Shown piece by piece: positions 17,247 through 27,030 of a stretch of DNA of 64,000 nt. Both the position numbers and the translations under genes were made by a program. The stretch is from CAKZQX01 sp034436755 (GTDB lineage: Bacteria > Chloroflexota > Chloroflexia > Chloroflexales > Chloroflexaceae), in assembly GCA_034436755.1 (NCBI GenBank), contig DAOTVB010000232.1:1-64000 (forward strand), given 5' to 3'. Within the stretch, counting starts at the first letter, position 1. Every line of letters starts with the position of its first letter. Below the pieces are notes generated by a model. That model ran no database searches and had not been told where the DNA came from. It saw nothing but the letters and a program-made list of their open reading frames with translations.

Positions 17247-18305
17247 ATGGCCGATATTCTTGCGCTGGCAACCGCCGGATTACGCCCAGATCAACTGAAC
17301 GATACGGAACATGCCCGGTATCCGCGGGTTGACTATCTTGAGTTGCAGCGTTGCCTGAACATGGATGTCCTGGATTATGACATTTACAACCATGCCCGGC
17401 TGGGAAGCATGCTCCGGCGGCTTGATACCGTCCTTCGTTCAGATCTCTATTTAACACTGGCAGGGCTGCTGGCAAAACGCACCTATCGTCTGGTCTTTGC
17501 TATGTCTGAACGCGTTGGTATTCCTTTCGCCGGGTTACATCGAATATTGCCCCACCGGCGACCGCTGGTGACGATGTTTACCTGCTGGTCCGCGCGGCAG
17601 GAGCGCATGATCACCCGGCTGAACCTGTTTGCGGCAATGGATAGCATTATCGTCAAGTGCCAGAGCATGAAAGAACACTTTATCAAACTCGGCGCACCGG
17701 CAGAGCGCATTCATGTCATTCCCTATGCCGTTGATCAGCGCTTTTTTATGCCGTTGCTGCAGGTCGAACAGCAAAACGGGTTTGTGATGAGCCTGGGTGA
17801 GACACGCACACGGGACTATCGCACCCTGTTTCGCGCAATTGATGGTCTATCAATGAAGTTGCTGGTGGCTGCCTCCGGGAGTTGGTACGCACGCGAGAAA
17901 GATACCAGTCTGCCCCTGACCATCCCGGACAATGTCACCGTCACAAAGGGATTTTCGCGCTCCGAACTCAAAACGTTGTACGCGCGCGCACAGTTTGTTG
18001 TCTTGCCGGTCTACGATCAGGTCTTTTCAGCCGGCGCAACCGGGGTGCTGGAGGCGATGTGCATGGGACGCGCAGTGGTTGTGACGCGCTCGCGCGGGAT
18101 TATCGACTATGTGATTGATGGTGAGACAGGTATCCTGGTTGACCAGGGTGATGTGGCCGGGATGCGCGAGGCTATCCAGTATCTGCTGGCCCACCCGGAA
18201 GAGTCGCGGCGGATGGGCGCAAATGCCCGCCGCCGCATCGAAACGGAACTCAATCTTGATCGGTATGTCGAAAATATAGCGCATGTGCTACACGCGCATC
18301 TATAA
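17247..18305 (+). CDS. GT4 family glycosyltransferase
   Basis: A 352-residue GT-B enzyme. The C-terminal half carries GFVMSLGETRTRDY, VTVTKGFSRSEL and SAGATGVLEAMCMGRAVVVT followed by DYVIDGETGILV, the normal GT4 donor-site order. The N-terminal half is less conserved, with FTCWSARQERMITRL. The start follows CCGGAGAACGCTGCTC. It sits 33 bp after the previous gene, consistent with one transcript. Confidence 0.82.
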   Translation: MADILALATAGLRPDQLNDTEHARYPRVDYLELQRCLNMDVLDYDIYNHARLGSMLRRLDTVLRSDLYLTLAGLLAKRTYRLVFAMSERVGIPFAGLHRILPHRRPLVTMFTCWSARQERMITRLNLFAAMDSIIVKCQSMKEHFIKLGAPAERIHVIPYAVDQRFFMPLLQVEQQNGFVMSLGETRTRDYRTLFRAIDGLSMKLLVAASGSWYAREKDTSLPLTIPDNVTVTKGFSRSELKTLYARAQFVVLPVYDQVFSAGATGVLEAMCMGRAVVVTRSRGIIDYVIDGETGILVDQGDVAGMREAIQYLLAHPEESRRMGANARRRIETELNLDRYVENIAHVLHAHL

Positions 18306-18365
18306 CTGCATGCTCGAAACATAACGCAATAGATGTTTCGGTTGCAACGCTATCAGGAGAAACCT

Positions 18366-19886
18366 ATGCGATGGCTGCGACAATATCGAAATGAGCTGTT
18401 TATCTTTCTGGCCCTGCTGTTCTGTTATGTCTATTTCCTGCCGCGCTGGGCAAGCTGGAACCAGAATTCGCGCCTGAACCTGGTGCTGGCGATTGTTGAT
18501 GACGGCACTCTCAATATCGACAACTATTATCAGAATACCGGGGACTATGCGCTGTTCAATGGACATTACTACAGCGACAAGGCTCCCGGAACATCCTTCC
18601 TGGCGGTGCCGGTCTACGCGGCAGCCCGGCCGCTGTTGCAATCCGCGCCGGTGCAATCCATCCTGGAGCGCCTGGCGCAGAGTGATGCCTTTGGCGAAAC
18701 CCTCAAGGAAGACGGCACTGGTTTGCTGACCGATAAGATCTATTTTGCGATTGTGCTGTACCTGGCAACCGTCAGCGTGGTGGCACTGCCGGCGGCGCTG
18801 CTGGGGGTGCTGCTCTACCGCTTCCTGGGCCACTTCGATGAGCGGCCCGGCTGGCGGATCGCTACCGCGCTGCTGTATGGCCTGGCAACAAATGCGTTTC
18901 CCTATTCCGGGTCGTTTTTTGGGCACCAGATTGTCGCCTTCTTGCTCTTTGGGGCCTTCTATCTGGCCTTCTTGATTGGTCAACGGCGCATCTGTGTGAA
19001 ATGGACCATCCTGGTCGGGCTGATGCTGGGATATGCCATTATCACCGAGTACCCAACCGTGCTGATTGCCGGGGCGGTGTTTGTCTACACCATTCTGGTC
19101 ATGCCTAATCGCCGCTGGACGGTCGGCCTGGTCTTGTCCGGGATACCGCCGGGGCTGCTGCTGATGGCCTACAACTGGGCGATCTTTCGCACGGTTCTGC
19201 CGGTGGGGTATGCGCACTCGGCGCTCTACCAGGATATTCATGGGCAGGGGTTTGTTAGCCTGGTCGGACCAAATGCCGAGGCGCTGTGGGGCATCAGCTT
19301 CGGGGTGATGCGTGGACTCTTCTTTGTTGCGCCGATCCTGCTGCTGGCCCTGCCCGGGTTCCTCTTCTGGTGGCGGCAGCAGCGCTATCGCCTGGAGTGG
19401 GGTGTCTGCATCTGGGCCGTAACCAGTTTCTTTCTCTTCAATGGCTCGTCGGTGATGTGGGAGGGTGGCTTCGCGGTGGGCCCACGCTACCTGCTGCCGA
19501 TGCAGCCCTTTATGGCCGTCGGGTTGGGGCTATTTGTCTACTACGGATACAGCCATCGGGCTGTACGCATTATCACGCCAATCCTGGGGCTCTGGTCATT
19601 GATCGTTGTCTGGACTTTGACCATTGGGGGACAGAGCTTTCCTGATTGGACGCGCAATCCGCTGGTGGATTATTCGCTGCCCCACGTGCTCTCGGGGAAT
19701 ATCGCGCGCAACCTGGGTATGGTTCTGGGACAATCGGGTCTCCAGAGTCTGCTGCCGCTGGTTCTGGTTCTTGCGGGGGTTGCGCTCTTCTGGGGGCTCC
19801 TGGGCCGGGAAGCGACGCCCCGCATGCATATACCGTTGACCCTGACAACCGATAATCAGCAGAAGGAGTTATCGACCGATGTCTAA
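18366..19886 (+). CDS. polytopic membrane protein, GT-C-like
   Basis: A 506-residue protein with about eleven membrane segments. ATG 18366 is chosen over 18333 because ATCAGGAGAAACCT precedes it. The first external loop contains VDDGTLNIDNYYQNTGDYA and HYYSDKAPGTSFLAVPVY. The DKAPG motif recurs in a family of uncharacterised Chloroflexota and actinobacterial membrane proteins distantly related to GT-C enzymes. Catalytic assignment is therefore tentative. The stop overlaps the next start by eight bases. Confidence 0.62.
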   Translation: MRWLRQYRNELFIFLALLFCYVYFLPRWASWNQNSRLNLVLAIVDDGTLNIDNYYQNTGDYALFNGHYYSDKAPGTSFLAVPVYAAARPLLQSAPVQSILERLAQSDAFGETLKEDGTGLLTDKIYFAIVLYLATVSVVALPAALLGVLLYRFLGHFDERPGWRIATALLYGLATNAFPYSGSFFGHQIVAFLLFGAFYLAFLIGQRRICVKWTILVGLMLGYAIITEYPTVLIAGAVFVYTILVMPNRRWTVGLVLSGIPPGLLLMAYNWAIFRTVLPVGYAHSALYQDIHGQGFVSLVGPNAEALWGISFGVMRGLFFVAPILLLALPGFLFWWRQQRYRLEWGVCIWAVTSFFLFNGSSVMWEGGFAVGPRYLLPMQPFMAVGLGLFVYYGYSHRAVRIITPILGLWSLIVVWTLTIGGQSFPDWTRNPLVDYSLPHVLSGNIARNLGMVLGQSGLQSLLPLVLVLAGVALFWGLLGREATPRMHIPLTLTTDNQQKELSTDV

Positions 19887-21408
19887 CGTAAAAGCGCTAC
19901 GCACCGGCGTCAACCCGTATCAGCATGTGGAAACCTGGAGTTGGGTAGGCATTCTGCTGCTTATCGGCATTGGGATCGCCAGCCGATTGCCCTTCCAGAG
20001 CATGATTCTGCACCACTGGGACTCGGTGAACTTTGCGCTGGCACTGGAGCAGTATGATCTGCGCCTGCATCAGCCGCATCCGCCGGGGATGTTTGTCTTC
20101 TATATTTTGCTGAGCCGCCTGTTCAACCTGTTTCTGGCGGATGCCAATACCAGCCTGGTCTGGGTCAGCCTGCTTGCCGGCGGCCTGGCAACCGTTACGA
20201 TCTACCTGCTGGGGAAAACCTGGTTTGATGCGCGTACCGCTGTGGTTATTACGCTCTTTATGCTGACCAGTCCGCTGGTCTGGTTTCACAGCGAAGTTGC
20301 GCTCTCCTACATGCTGGAGTTCTTCTGGGTGTTGTTGATTGTGTTTGCCTGTTTTTATGCGCGGGCGGGCGATCCGCGTGTGCTGCTGATCGCTGCGCTG
20401 CTGGTTGGCCTGGCCGGAGGCATTCGGCCCAACACGCCGGTCTTTATGTTCCCGCTCTGGAGTGTAGCGGTGGGACTGGCCTGGTGGGAACGCAAATATA
20501 CATTTGGTCAGATTATCCTGGCACTAAGTGTGATGGCCCTGGGCGTGACCCTGTGGGCAGTTCCGCTGGTGATTATGTCCGGGGGGCCGCTGGCCTACTG
20601 GGAGCAGTTCGAGTGGTGGCGCGCGCAGCATCTGGAAGACTCGGGCAGTTCCGAAGGGCTCTTTCTGCATGTTGCCCGGATGGGGATGTTCACGATTTAT
20701 GGCGTGGGAGCCGGTCTGATAGCGGTGGCCTGGGCCTTCCTGCTGCACTGGCGCACCCTGTTGCACAACCTGCGCCACGACTGGCGCACCCAGACGATTG
20801 CGCTCTGGGTGACACCCGCGCTGCTCTACTTTATCGTGATCCACATCCGGCAGCCGGGCCATACCTTTACGCTTATGCCCGGGTTTATGGTCATTGCCGG
20901 AGTGGCCGTGGTGCTGGCTGGTCGCTCACTGGAGCGTCTCCACCGGCATGCGCCGACCATTCTGGCGGGGCTGATTATCGGGAGTAATGCGCTCTTCTTC
21001 CTGGCGGGTCCGGCGAATCTGTTCGGTAGTTCGCGCCTGATCTTCAGCGCGCCGACCTGGGCCACCATCCGCGAGTATGACAACCTGGTAACGGAGCGCC
21101 TGACCGCGATTCGCAGTGAGTTTGCCCCGGAAGAAACTGCGATCTTTGCCACCTCGCGCAACTTCCGTCTGCCGGATTTCTATCTGCCGGCCTATCATAA
21201 TATCTCACACGCGGAGCCCGCCGACGACGGTACCATTCTGGTGCCGCAAGAACTGCGCACCGTCGTCCTGTTTGACGATCAGACACTACCGGAGTTGACG
21301 GTGGGGGGCAATGTTCAGCAACTCTCCCTGCCGGGAGGTGATACTCTGCGCTACATCACGCGGGAAGCGAATCAACCACTGACGCTACATAAAACAACAT
21401 CGGAATAG
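19879..21408 (+). CDS. GT-C membrane glycosyltransferase (GT39-like)
   Basis: A 509-residue integral membrane protein. The first loop has LHHWDSVNFALALEQYDL and HQPHPPGMFVFYILLSR; WDS takes the place of the usual acidic pair and PHPPG is a recurrent motif of this subfamily. Roughly ten membrane segments extend to about residue 380, followed by an extracellular C-terminal domain. It overlaps the upstream gene by eight bases and has AGAAGGAGTT as ribosome binding site, so the two are coupled and probably act together. Confidence 0.7.
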   Translation: MSNVKALRTGVNPYQHVETWSWVGILLLIGIGIASRLPFQSMILHHWDSVNFALALEQYDLRLHQPHPPGMFVFYILLSRLFNLFLADANTSLVWVSLLAGGLATVTIYLLGKTWFDARTAVVITLFMLTSPLVWFHSEVALSYMLEFFWVLLIVFACFYARAGDPRVLLIAALLVGLAGGIRPNTPVFMFPLWSVAVGLAWWERKYTFGQIILALSVMALGVTLWAVPLVIMSGGPLAYWEQFEWWRAQHLEDSGSSEGLFLHVARMGMFTIYGVGAGLIAVAWAFLLHWRTLLHNLRHDWRTQTIALWVTPALLYFIVIHIRQPGHTFTLMPGFMVIAGVAVVLAGRSLERLHRHAPTILAGLIIGSNALFFLAGPANLFGSSRLIFSAPTWATIREYDNLVTERLTAIRSEFAPEETAIFATSRNFRLPDFYLPAYHNISHAEPADDGTILVPQELRTVVLFDDQTLPELTVGGNVQQLSLPGGDTLRYITREANQPLTLHKTTSE

Positions 21409-21545
21409 AACCACAGTTGCCGGGATACGCCGGCGTGGGTCGGGCAGACTGCTCTGGACCTGCGCCGCCCCGGTCTGCCCAATCATCAGTATGTCCAGGC
21501 TGGCATCTGCAGCATCCTGGGGTTTCTTGAAAGGATACAGACGCG

Positions 21546-23318
21546 ATGTTATGGTCATTGATACACAAGATAACCATTTCGGGCCCCAGACGCCGGGGAC
21601 GGTCCACGCCGGGTGCGGAGGCGGCGCAACGCCGGGTACCGCACGACCAGCCGGCATCGTCAACGCGGGTCAACCCGATCGAATGGCGCTTTGTTGGTAT
21701 CGTTTCGCTGGCAGTCCTGCTGCTGACATCGCTGCCCTACCTGTTTGCTACCTTTACCGCTCCTGCCGATAAGCAGTTTATGGGTTTTCTCATAAATGTA
21801 TCGGATCATACGCAGTACCTCTCCTGGTACAAGGGTTTTCAGACCGATCATCTGATCACGAATCGCCTGACATCGGAGGAAAACCCGCCGCTCTTCTTTA
21901 ACCTGCTCTGGTGGTCGCTCGGTCGCCTGGGGCTGTACACCGGGTTGAGCTATGTCGTGGTCTACCAGATTTTCCGCTGGCTGGCCGGCGCCTTCTTCCT
22001 GGCGATGGTCTATCTGGTCGCGGCCTGCTTCTTTCCCGATGTGCTGCGCCGCCGAATCGCCTTTCTGGTGGTTTCACTGGGGGCGGGACTGGGATGGATC
22101 CTGGTGGTGATCAAGTATCTCTGGTCAATGGACGATGTGCCACTGCCGCTGAATCTCTACATTGCGGAGGGCAACTCGTTCCTGTGCATTCTGGGCTATC
22201 CCCACTTTGCCGAGGCTGCCGGGTTGATCCTGGCGGTCTTCTGGCTGCTGTTGCGCGGCGAACAGCAGAATAACCTGCGCTATGGACTGTATGCCGGACT
22301 GGTGGCGCTCCTGCTGGGCTGGCAGCATACCTATGACCTGATTATTGTGTGGGGCATACCGGTGGCCTACGGTGGCGTGCGCCTGCTGCTTGACCGCAAA
22401 TGGCCGCACTACTGGTTCTGGTCCATGCTGATGGTCGGGCTGATCTCCTGCGCCCCGGCGTTCTACTCGATCTGGCTGACCAGCGCGAATCCGCTCTGGA
22501 AAGAGATCCTGGATCAGTTTTCCAATGCCGGGGTGTTTACGCCTACTCCGCTACACATGCTGATCCTGATGGGTATCCCGCTGATCGCTGCGCTCATTAC
22601 GCTGGGACTGCGGCTGCGCGACCTGCTGCGGGAGCGGGGAGATATTCAGCCGGCGGCGCAGAATGAAGTCTTCCTCGTCGTCTGGTTTATTGTCGGTTGG
22701 GCACTGACCTACATCCCCACCGACTACCAGGTGCATATGATCAGTAGCTGGCAGGTGCCGGTGGGACTGCTGGCCGTTCTGGGGCTGTTTCACTATGCAA
22801 TCCCGGCCCTGAAGCGCCGGTGGGATATGCCGCACCTGGTGCGGCCGGTGGCACTGCTGTTTGTGTTGCTGGTCATCCCAACCAACCTCTACCTGATCGC
22901 CTGGCGCTTTGTCGATCTGAACCGGCATAACTACCCATTCTTTTTGTACCAGGATGAAGTGACCGCCATCGACTGGCTGGAAGAAGAAGCCCCGCCGGAG
23001 TCGATTGTCTTCAGTGCCTATGAAGCCGGGCGCTATATTCCCGGCCTGAGTGGGCAGCGCGTCTTCCTGGGGCACTGGGCGCAGACGGTAGACTTCTTCA
23101 ACAAGCGCGATATGGTCACGGAGTTCTTTGCCGAAACCACCAGTGATACACGGCGGCAGGAGATTCTGCAGACCTACGATGTGGATTACCTCTTCTATGG
23201 TCAGGTTGAACGGGAACTTGGGGCTTACCAACCGGATACCTCGACGTTTCTACAGCCGGCTTTCACCACACCCAGAGCCATAGTCTATGCAGTTAATCCG
23301 GCAAGCAGTCGTCCATAG
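21546..23318 (+). CDS. polytopic membrane protein, GT-C-like
   Basis: A 590-residue protein. A basic, proline-rich cytoplasmic N-terminus (about 45 residues, GPRRRGRSTPG) precedes the first membrane segment (ALLLTSLPYLFATF region). A long first external loop contains SDHTQYLSWYKGFQ and SEENPPLFFNLLWWSLGRLG, followed by about ten further segments and a C-terminal soluble region with DYLFYGQVERELG. This arrangement is that of GT-C-like proteins. The start follows TTGAAAGGATACAGACGCG. It is the third in a row of such proteins; enzymatic activity is not demonstrated by motif. Confidence 0.6.
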   Translation: MLWSLIHKITISGPRRRGRSTPGAEAAQRRVPHDQPASSTRVNPIEWRFVGIVSLAVLLLTSLPYLFATFTAPADKQFMGFLINVSDHTQYLSWYKGFQTDHLITNRLTSEENPPLFFNLLWWSLGRLGLYTGLSYVVVYQIFRWLAGAFFLAMVYLVAACFFPDVLRRRIAFLVVSLGAGLGWILVVIKYLWSMDDVPLPLNLYIAEGNSFLCILGYPHFAEAAGLILAVFWLLLRGEQQNNLRYGLYAGLVALLLGWQHTYDLIIVWGIPVAYGGVRLLLDRKWPHYWFWSMLMVGLISCAPAFYSIWLTSANPLWKEILDQFSNAGVFTPTPLHMLILMGIPLIAALITLGLRLRDLLRERGDIQPAAQNEVFLVVWFIVGWALTYIPTDYQVHMISSWQVPVGLLAVLGLFHYAIPALKRRWDMPHLVRPVALLFVLLVIPTNLYLIAWRFVDLNRHNYPFFLYQDEVTAIDWLEEEAPPESIVFSAYEAGRYIPGLSGQRVFLGHWAQTVDFFNKRDMVTEFFAETTSDTRRQEILQTYDVDYLFYGQVERELGAYQPDTSTFLQPAFTTPRAIVYAVNPASSRP

Positions 23319-23343
23319 TTGATAAAAGTTTATACACGAGAAG

Positions 23344-23366
23344 TGCGGCCGCCTGGCGGCCGCACG
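23344..23366. repeat. perfect 11-bp-arm GC palindrome downstream of GT-C gene
   Basis: GTGCGGCCGCC and GGCGGCCGCAC around a single T. It is located 26 bp after the stop at 23318 and has no U-tract. It may stabilise or end the transcript, or be a REP element. Confidence 0.55.
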
Positions 23367-23617
23367 CCAAAGAGCAATCCTGGTTTTGCAACGGCACACC
23401 TGCGTCCCAAACATGGTAAGGATAAGTATTCGCTCAGCCGGAAGCGATTCACGTTCATCAAATACTCACATACGGTATTTAAACTACGTGTGCCAATGTT
23501 AAGAAAGTACATACGTGCGTAACCAGGACGTTTGGAAATGTAGCTACCAGTTGCAGCACAAATGCCGAACGGCTTTGTGTTGGCATAGTTAATGCTTGCG
23601 GGAGGTATATACAGAAG

Positions 23618-24712
23618 ATGAACAAACTGGATCGTCGCACACTCCTGGTTCTTGCACGTATACTGATCAGTGTCACGCTTATAACATACCTGCTCTTCCA
23701 GGTCGATACAACTAAACTTTTTACCATTGGACGCGGGGCTATACTCTCCTTTTTACTTCTGGCAATCCTACTTGAATTTACCGGTGTCTGCGTCAAAGCC
23801 CTGCGCTGGTGGTGGTTGTTACGGACTTCAGAACAGCAAATATCGTATGCCTGGACGCTACGAACGTATCTCATTGGTCAGTTCTTTAGCAACTTCTTAC
23901 CAACAATGGTCGGCGGCGATGCCGTCCGCATTTATCGGCTCAACCAGCGTACGCAACGCACATCCCGCGCCTTTGCTTCGGTCTTTATCGAGCGTATCAC
24001 CGGCTTTGTGGCGCTCACCTTGATTGCTATGGCCTCTCTGGGGTTGAGTTTACAGTTGCTGACTGCGGCCCCCCAACTGCTCTGGGGCACTGTCTGGTGC
24101 ATCGTCTGCGCAAGTGGTGCATTGGGGCTGGCCTTAGCGGCCACACCGATTACGCGCCGGCTTACCCGGTTGCAGTTGCCGAATGTGATGAACTGGCGCG
24201 CGAAGCTGCTCGGTATGGCCGAGGCGCTCTCCGGTTACTATGACTATCGCCGGACACTGGTGGGGGTTATTGGACTGTCATTTGTGTATCAGTTTGTCTG
24301 GATTGGCGCTAACTATGCTGTTGCGCGCGCCCTTCATATGGATGTTCCCCTGGCATTTATGGCATTGATGGTACCGGTTGTCGATATTGTCGGGATGGTC
24401 CCGATTTTCTTTAACAACCTGGGAGCGCGTGAAGCCATCTTTGCACTACTGCTTAGCCAACTGGGCACGACCACCGAGTTGGCCCTGGTCTTGTCATTCC
24501 TGGTCTTTATTGTACGCCTGACTGTCAGTCTTTTGGGTGGGCTGCTCTACCTGATGGGTGAGCCGGCTGTAACCCGGCGCAGTGTTGGCTTGCCGCAACT
24601 ACCCCACCCGCATACATCAAACGCTGTCGCGGATGGACCAGGGAGTGCCGTTTTTGACAGGAGAAGGACCAGACTGTCCGGTTCATCGGTCAAACGGGGA
24701 ACCGGGGACTAA
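23618..24712 (+). CDS. UPF0104 / LPG-synthase-TM-like membrane protein
   Basis: A 364-residue protein with about seven to eight membrane helices and the family landmarks LLEFTGVCVKALRWWWLL, GQFFSNFLPTMVGGDAVRIY, VFIERITGF and a late NNLGAREAIFALLL. It belongs to the AglD/lysylphosphatidylglycerol-synthase membrane domain family (UPF0104), whose members are found in glycan loci and are proposed to move or use lipid-linked intermediates. It has no MprF-type soluble domain. A second copy is at 36785. The start follows GGGAGGTATATACAGAAG. Confidence 0.78.
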   Translation: MNKLDRRTLLVLARILISVTLITYLLFQVDTTKLFTIGRGAILSFLLLAILLEFTGVCVKALRWWWLLRTSEQQISYAWTLRTYLIGQFFSNFLPTMVGGDAVRIYRLNQRTQRTSRAFASVFIERITGFVALTLIAMASLGLSLQLLTAAPQLLWGTVWCIVCASGALGLALAATPITRRLTRLQLPNVMNWRAKLLGMAEALSGYYDYRRTLVGVIGLSFVYQFVWIGANYAVARALHMDVPLAFMALMVPVVDIVGMVPIFFNNLGAREAIFALLLSQLGTTTELALVLSFLVFIVRLTVSLLGGLLYLMGEPAVTRRSVGLPQLPHPHTSNAVADGPGSAVFDRRRTRLSGSSVKRGTGD

Positions 24713-24910
24713 AGATCTGTTTATCTGTTCAACGGCTTATATTCAGAACATCGTCACTAACTATAGCTATCATATGAGCAGGTATCGCAGCCTGATACAT
24801 CTTACCAGTAAAGCAGGATATTTCTACCGAATATGCGGACAGTTGACGTGTCGATATTCGGCTCACCAACCTGAAATAACTTTGTTAGTTGAGGTTTGAA
24901 GGAGGGGCAC

Positions 24911-26053
24911 ATGACAGGTATATCGAAGGGGGTGCCAGTGCGCGAGGTGCGGCCATATCTGGAACAGTCTACTGCGTATGAAGACACAGAGCAGTCAACC
25001 CGAACAGCAACCTACTCTCGTCCCAGTCTAACACTACCGTTGGAGTTTCCTGTGAATGTACCAATTTATGTATCAATCGTTATACCGATTTTTAACGAGG
25101 AAGAGAGCCTGGAACAACTGCACGCGCGCCTCCATCCGATCTTGCAGGATCTGGGGCGGCCCTATGAGGTCATTCTCGTGGACGATGGCAGCACCGATGG
25201 GAGTTTTCCCATTCTCAAGCAGTTGCATCAGCGTGATCCCAACATCCGGGTTATTCGCTTTCGCCGCAATTTCGGACAGACTGCGGCGTTCTCAGCCGGG
25301 TTTGATGCCGCGCGGGGCGAGATCATTATTACGCTGGATGCCGACCTGCAGAATGATCCGGCCGATATCCCCACTCTGCTGGAAAAGATTGAGGAGGGCT
25401 ATGACGTTGTCAGCGGCTGGCGCTTCCGGCGCAAAGATCCCTTCTTGAACCGTCGCCTCCCTTCGATCATTGCTAACTCGCTTATCTCGAAGATGACCAA
25501 TGTCAAGCTGCACGACTATGGCTGCTCGCTCAAGGCTTACCGCTCCGAGGTGGTGAAGAACATCCGGCTCTATGGTGAGATGCACCGCTTTATCCCGGCG
25601 CTGACTAGTTGGCTGGGAGTGCAGGTGGCCGAGGTGCCGGTGAATCACTCGCCCCGGAAATATGGCAAATCGAAGTATGGTCTGAGCCGCATTATCAAGG
25701 TCTGGCTGGATCTGTTGACGGTGAAGTTTCTGCTGGACTATGCTACCCGGCCCATTCAGATCTTCGGGTTGCTGGGGATGCTCTGTCTCTCTTCAGGGAC
25801 GCTGCTGGGTGGGTATCTCTCCGTCAGCAAGCTGCTCTTTGATCAGGCACTGGCCGACCGGCCGCTGCTGCTGCTGGCAATTCTCCTGATTGTCCTGGGG
25901 GTCCAGTTTATTACGATGGGGTTAATTGGTGAACTGGTCGTGCGCATCTACTACGAAGCGCAGCAGAAGTCGATCTATACCGTGCGTGAGACGCTCGCGC
26001 CCCAGACACCGGCACAGCCGGCGGTTGAGCAGGCACGCGAAGTTGGAACATAG
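24911..26053 (+). CDS. GT2 dolichyl/polyprenyl-phosphate sugar synthase (DPM1/GtrB-like)
   Basis: A 380-residue protein. ATG 24911 follows GAAGGAGGGGCAC and is chosen over a TTG at 24896. After a 50-residue variable N-terminus comes the GT2 domain: VSIVIPIFNEEESLEQL, VILVDDGSTDGSF, FRRNFGQTAAFSAGFD, TLDADLQNDPADI (DXD) and GYDVVSGWRFRRKDPFLNR. Two C-terminal membrane helices (about 280-350) match the GtrB/DPM1 type. It likely loads a sugar onto polyprenyl phosphate, supplying the GT-C enzymes nearby. Confidence 0.85.
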   Translation: MTGISKGVPVREVRPYLEQSTAYEDTEQSTRTATYSRPSLTLPLEFPVNVPIYVSIVIPIFNEEESLEQLHARLHPILQDLGRPYEVILVDDGSTDGSFPILKQLHQRDPNIRVIRFRRNFGQTAAFSAGFDAARGEIIITLDADLQNDPADIPTLLEKIEEGYDVVSGWRFRRKDPFLNRRLPSIIANSLISKMTNVKLHDYGCSLKAYRSEVVKNIRLYGEMHRFIPALTSWLGVQVAEVPVNHSPRKYGKSKYGLSRIIKVWLDLLTVKFLLDYATRPIQIFGLLGMLCLSSGTLLGGYLSVSKLLFDQALADRPLLLLAILLIVLGVQFITMGLIGELVVRIYYEAQQKSIYTVRETLAPQTPAQPAVEQAREVGT

Positions 26054-26228
26054 TCTGTTGAGAACGAACAAACGGACGCCGAACAAAAATTAGAACCAGC
26101 ACTTGAAGAATAAAACCTGAAACGCTCGGTTTCCCGAGCCTGGTAAGGAGTTGATCGCACAGAGGTCGCACAATGACGTGCGCCATCTGATCCGTCAAGA
26201 AGACTGGTGTACAAGGAGTAGGACGATA

Positions 26229-27026
26229 ATGACCACGTTGGATTATAACTCAAACCCAACCGCTATCGACGGGATACTGCAGCAGGTAACAGAAATCATA
26301 CCGGACAACTTTCCCGAAACCGCCGATATTGAAACATCCTCCGATGACTATGCGCGGCGGTTTGCCGGCAACATCGGAGCCTGGTTCCTAAAAATTCAGG
26401 AAGAAGCCACGCTGAACATGCTGGCCCCCTATCCCGGCGCAGCGGTGCTGGATGTGGGTGGCGGGCATGGACAGATTACTGGCCCGCTTCTTGCTAAAGG
26501 GTATAACGTAACGGTTCTGGGTAGTAGTACCAGTTGTCAGAAACGCATTCAACATTTTGTGTCAACCAGACAGTGTGCCTTTGATACTGGCAATATTCTT
26601 AGCCTGCCCTATGCTGATGGCGCATTCGATGTGGTTGTAAGTTACCGACTGTTGCCCCATGTAACCCGGTGGCAGCCTTACCTGGCCGAGTTGACGCGCG
26701 TAGCGCGACAGGCGGTTATCGTCGATTTTCCGACGACGCAGAGCGTGAACTACATTGCACCCTTTCTCTTCCGGTTTAAAAAGCGGGTTGAACAGAATAC
26801 GCGTCCCTATACCTGTTTTCACGAAGCCGACCTGTTACAGTTCTTCCGGTCCCTGGGCTTTACCTATGGCGCACGCTATGCCCAGTACTTTTTGCCAATG
26901 GTGTTCTACCGGATGATGAAATCGCCCGGAGTTGCTACAGCGGTAGAGCATCTGTTTCGACAGGTAGGATTAACAAGTCTCTTTGGTTCACCGATTATTC
27001 TCAAGGTGATCCGAGAAGGGGAGTGA
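26229..27026 (+). CDS. class I SAM-dependent methyltransferase
   Basis: A 265-residue protein. ATG 26229 is preferred to 26151 because CAAGGAGTAGGACGATA precedes it. SAM-binding motif I is AVLDVGGGHGQITGPLLAKG; the post-motif acidic residue appears altered (VTVLGSS). Later landmarks are ALPY-like LSLPYADGAFDVVVSYRLLPH and VIVDFP. It probably methylates a sugar or lipid intermediate of the glycan. The next gene's GTG starts five bases after its stop, so the two are coupled. Confidence 0.78.
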   Translation: MTTLDYNSNPTAIDGILQQVTEIIPDNFPETADIETSSDDYARRFAGNIGAWFLKIQEEATLNMLAPYPGAAVLDVGGGHGQITGPLLAKGYNVTVLGSSTSCQKRIQHFVSTRQCAFDTGNILSLPYADGAFDVVVSYRLLPHVTRWQPYLAELTRVARQAVIVDFPTTQSVNYIAPFLFRFKKRVEQNTRPYTCFHEADLLQFFRSLGFTYGARYAQYFLPMVFYRMMKSPGVATAVEHLFRQVGLTSLFGSPIILKVIREGE

Positions 27027-27030
27027 TTTC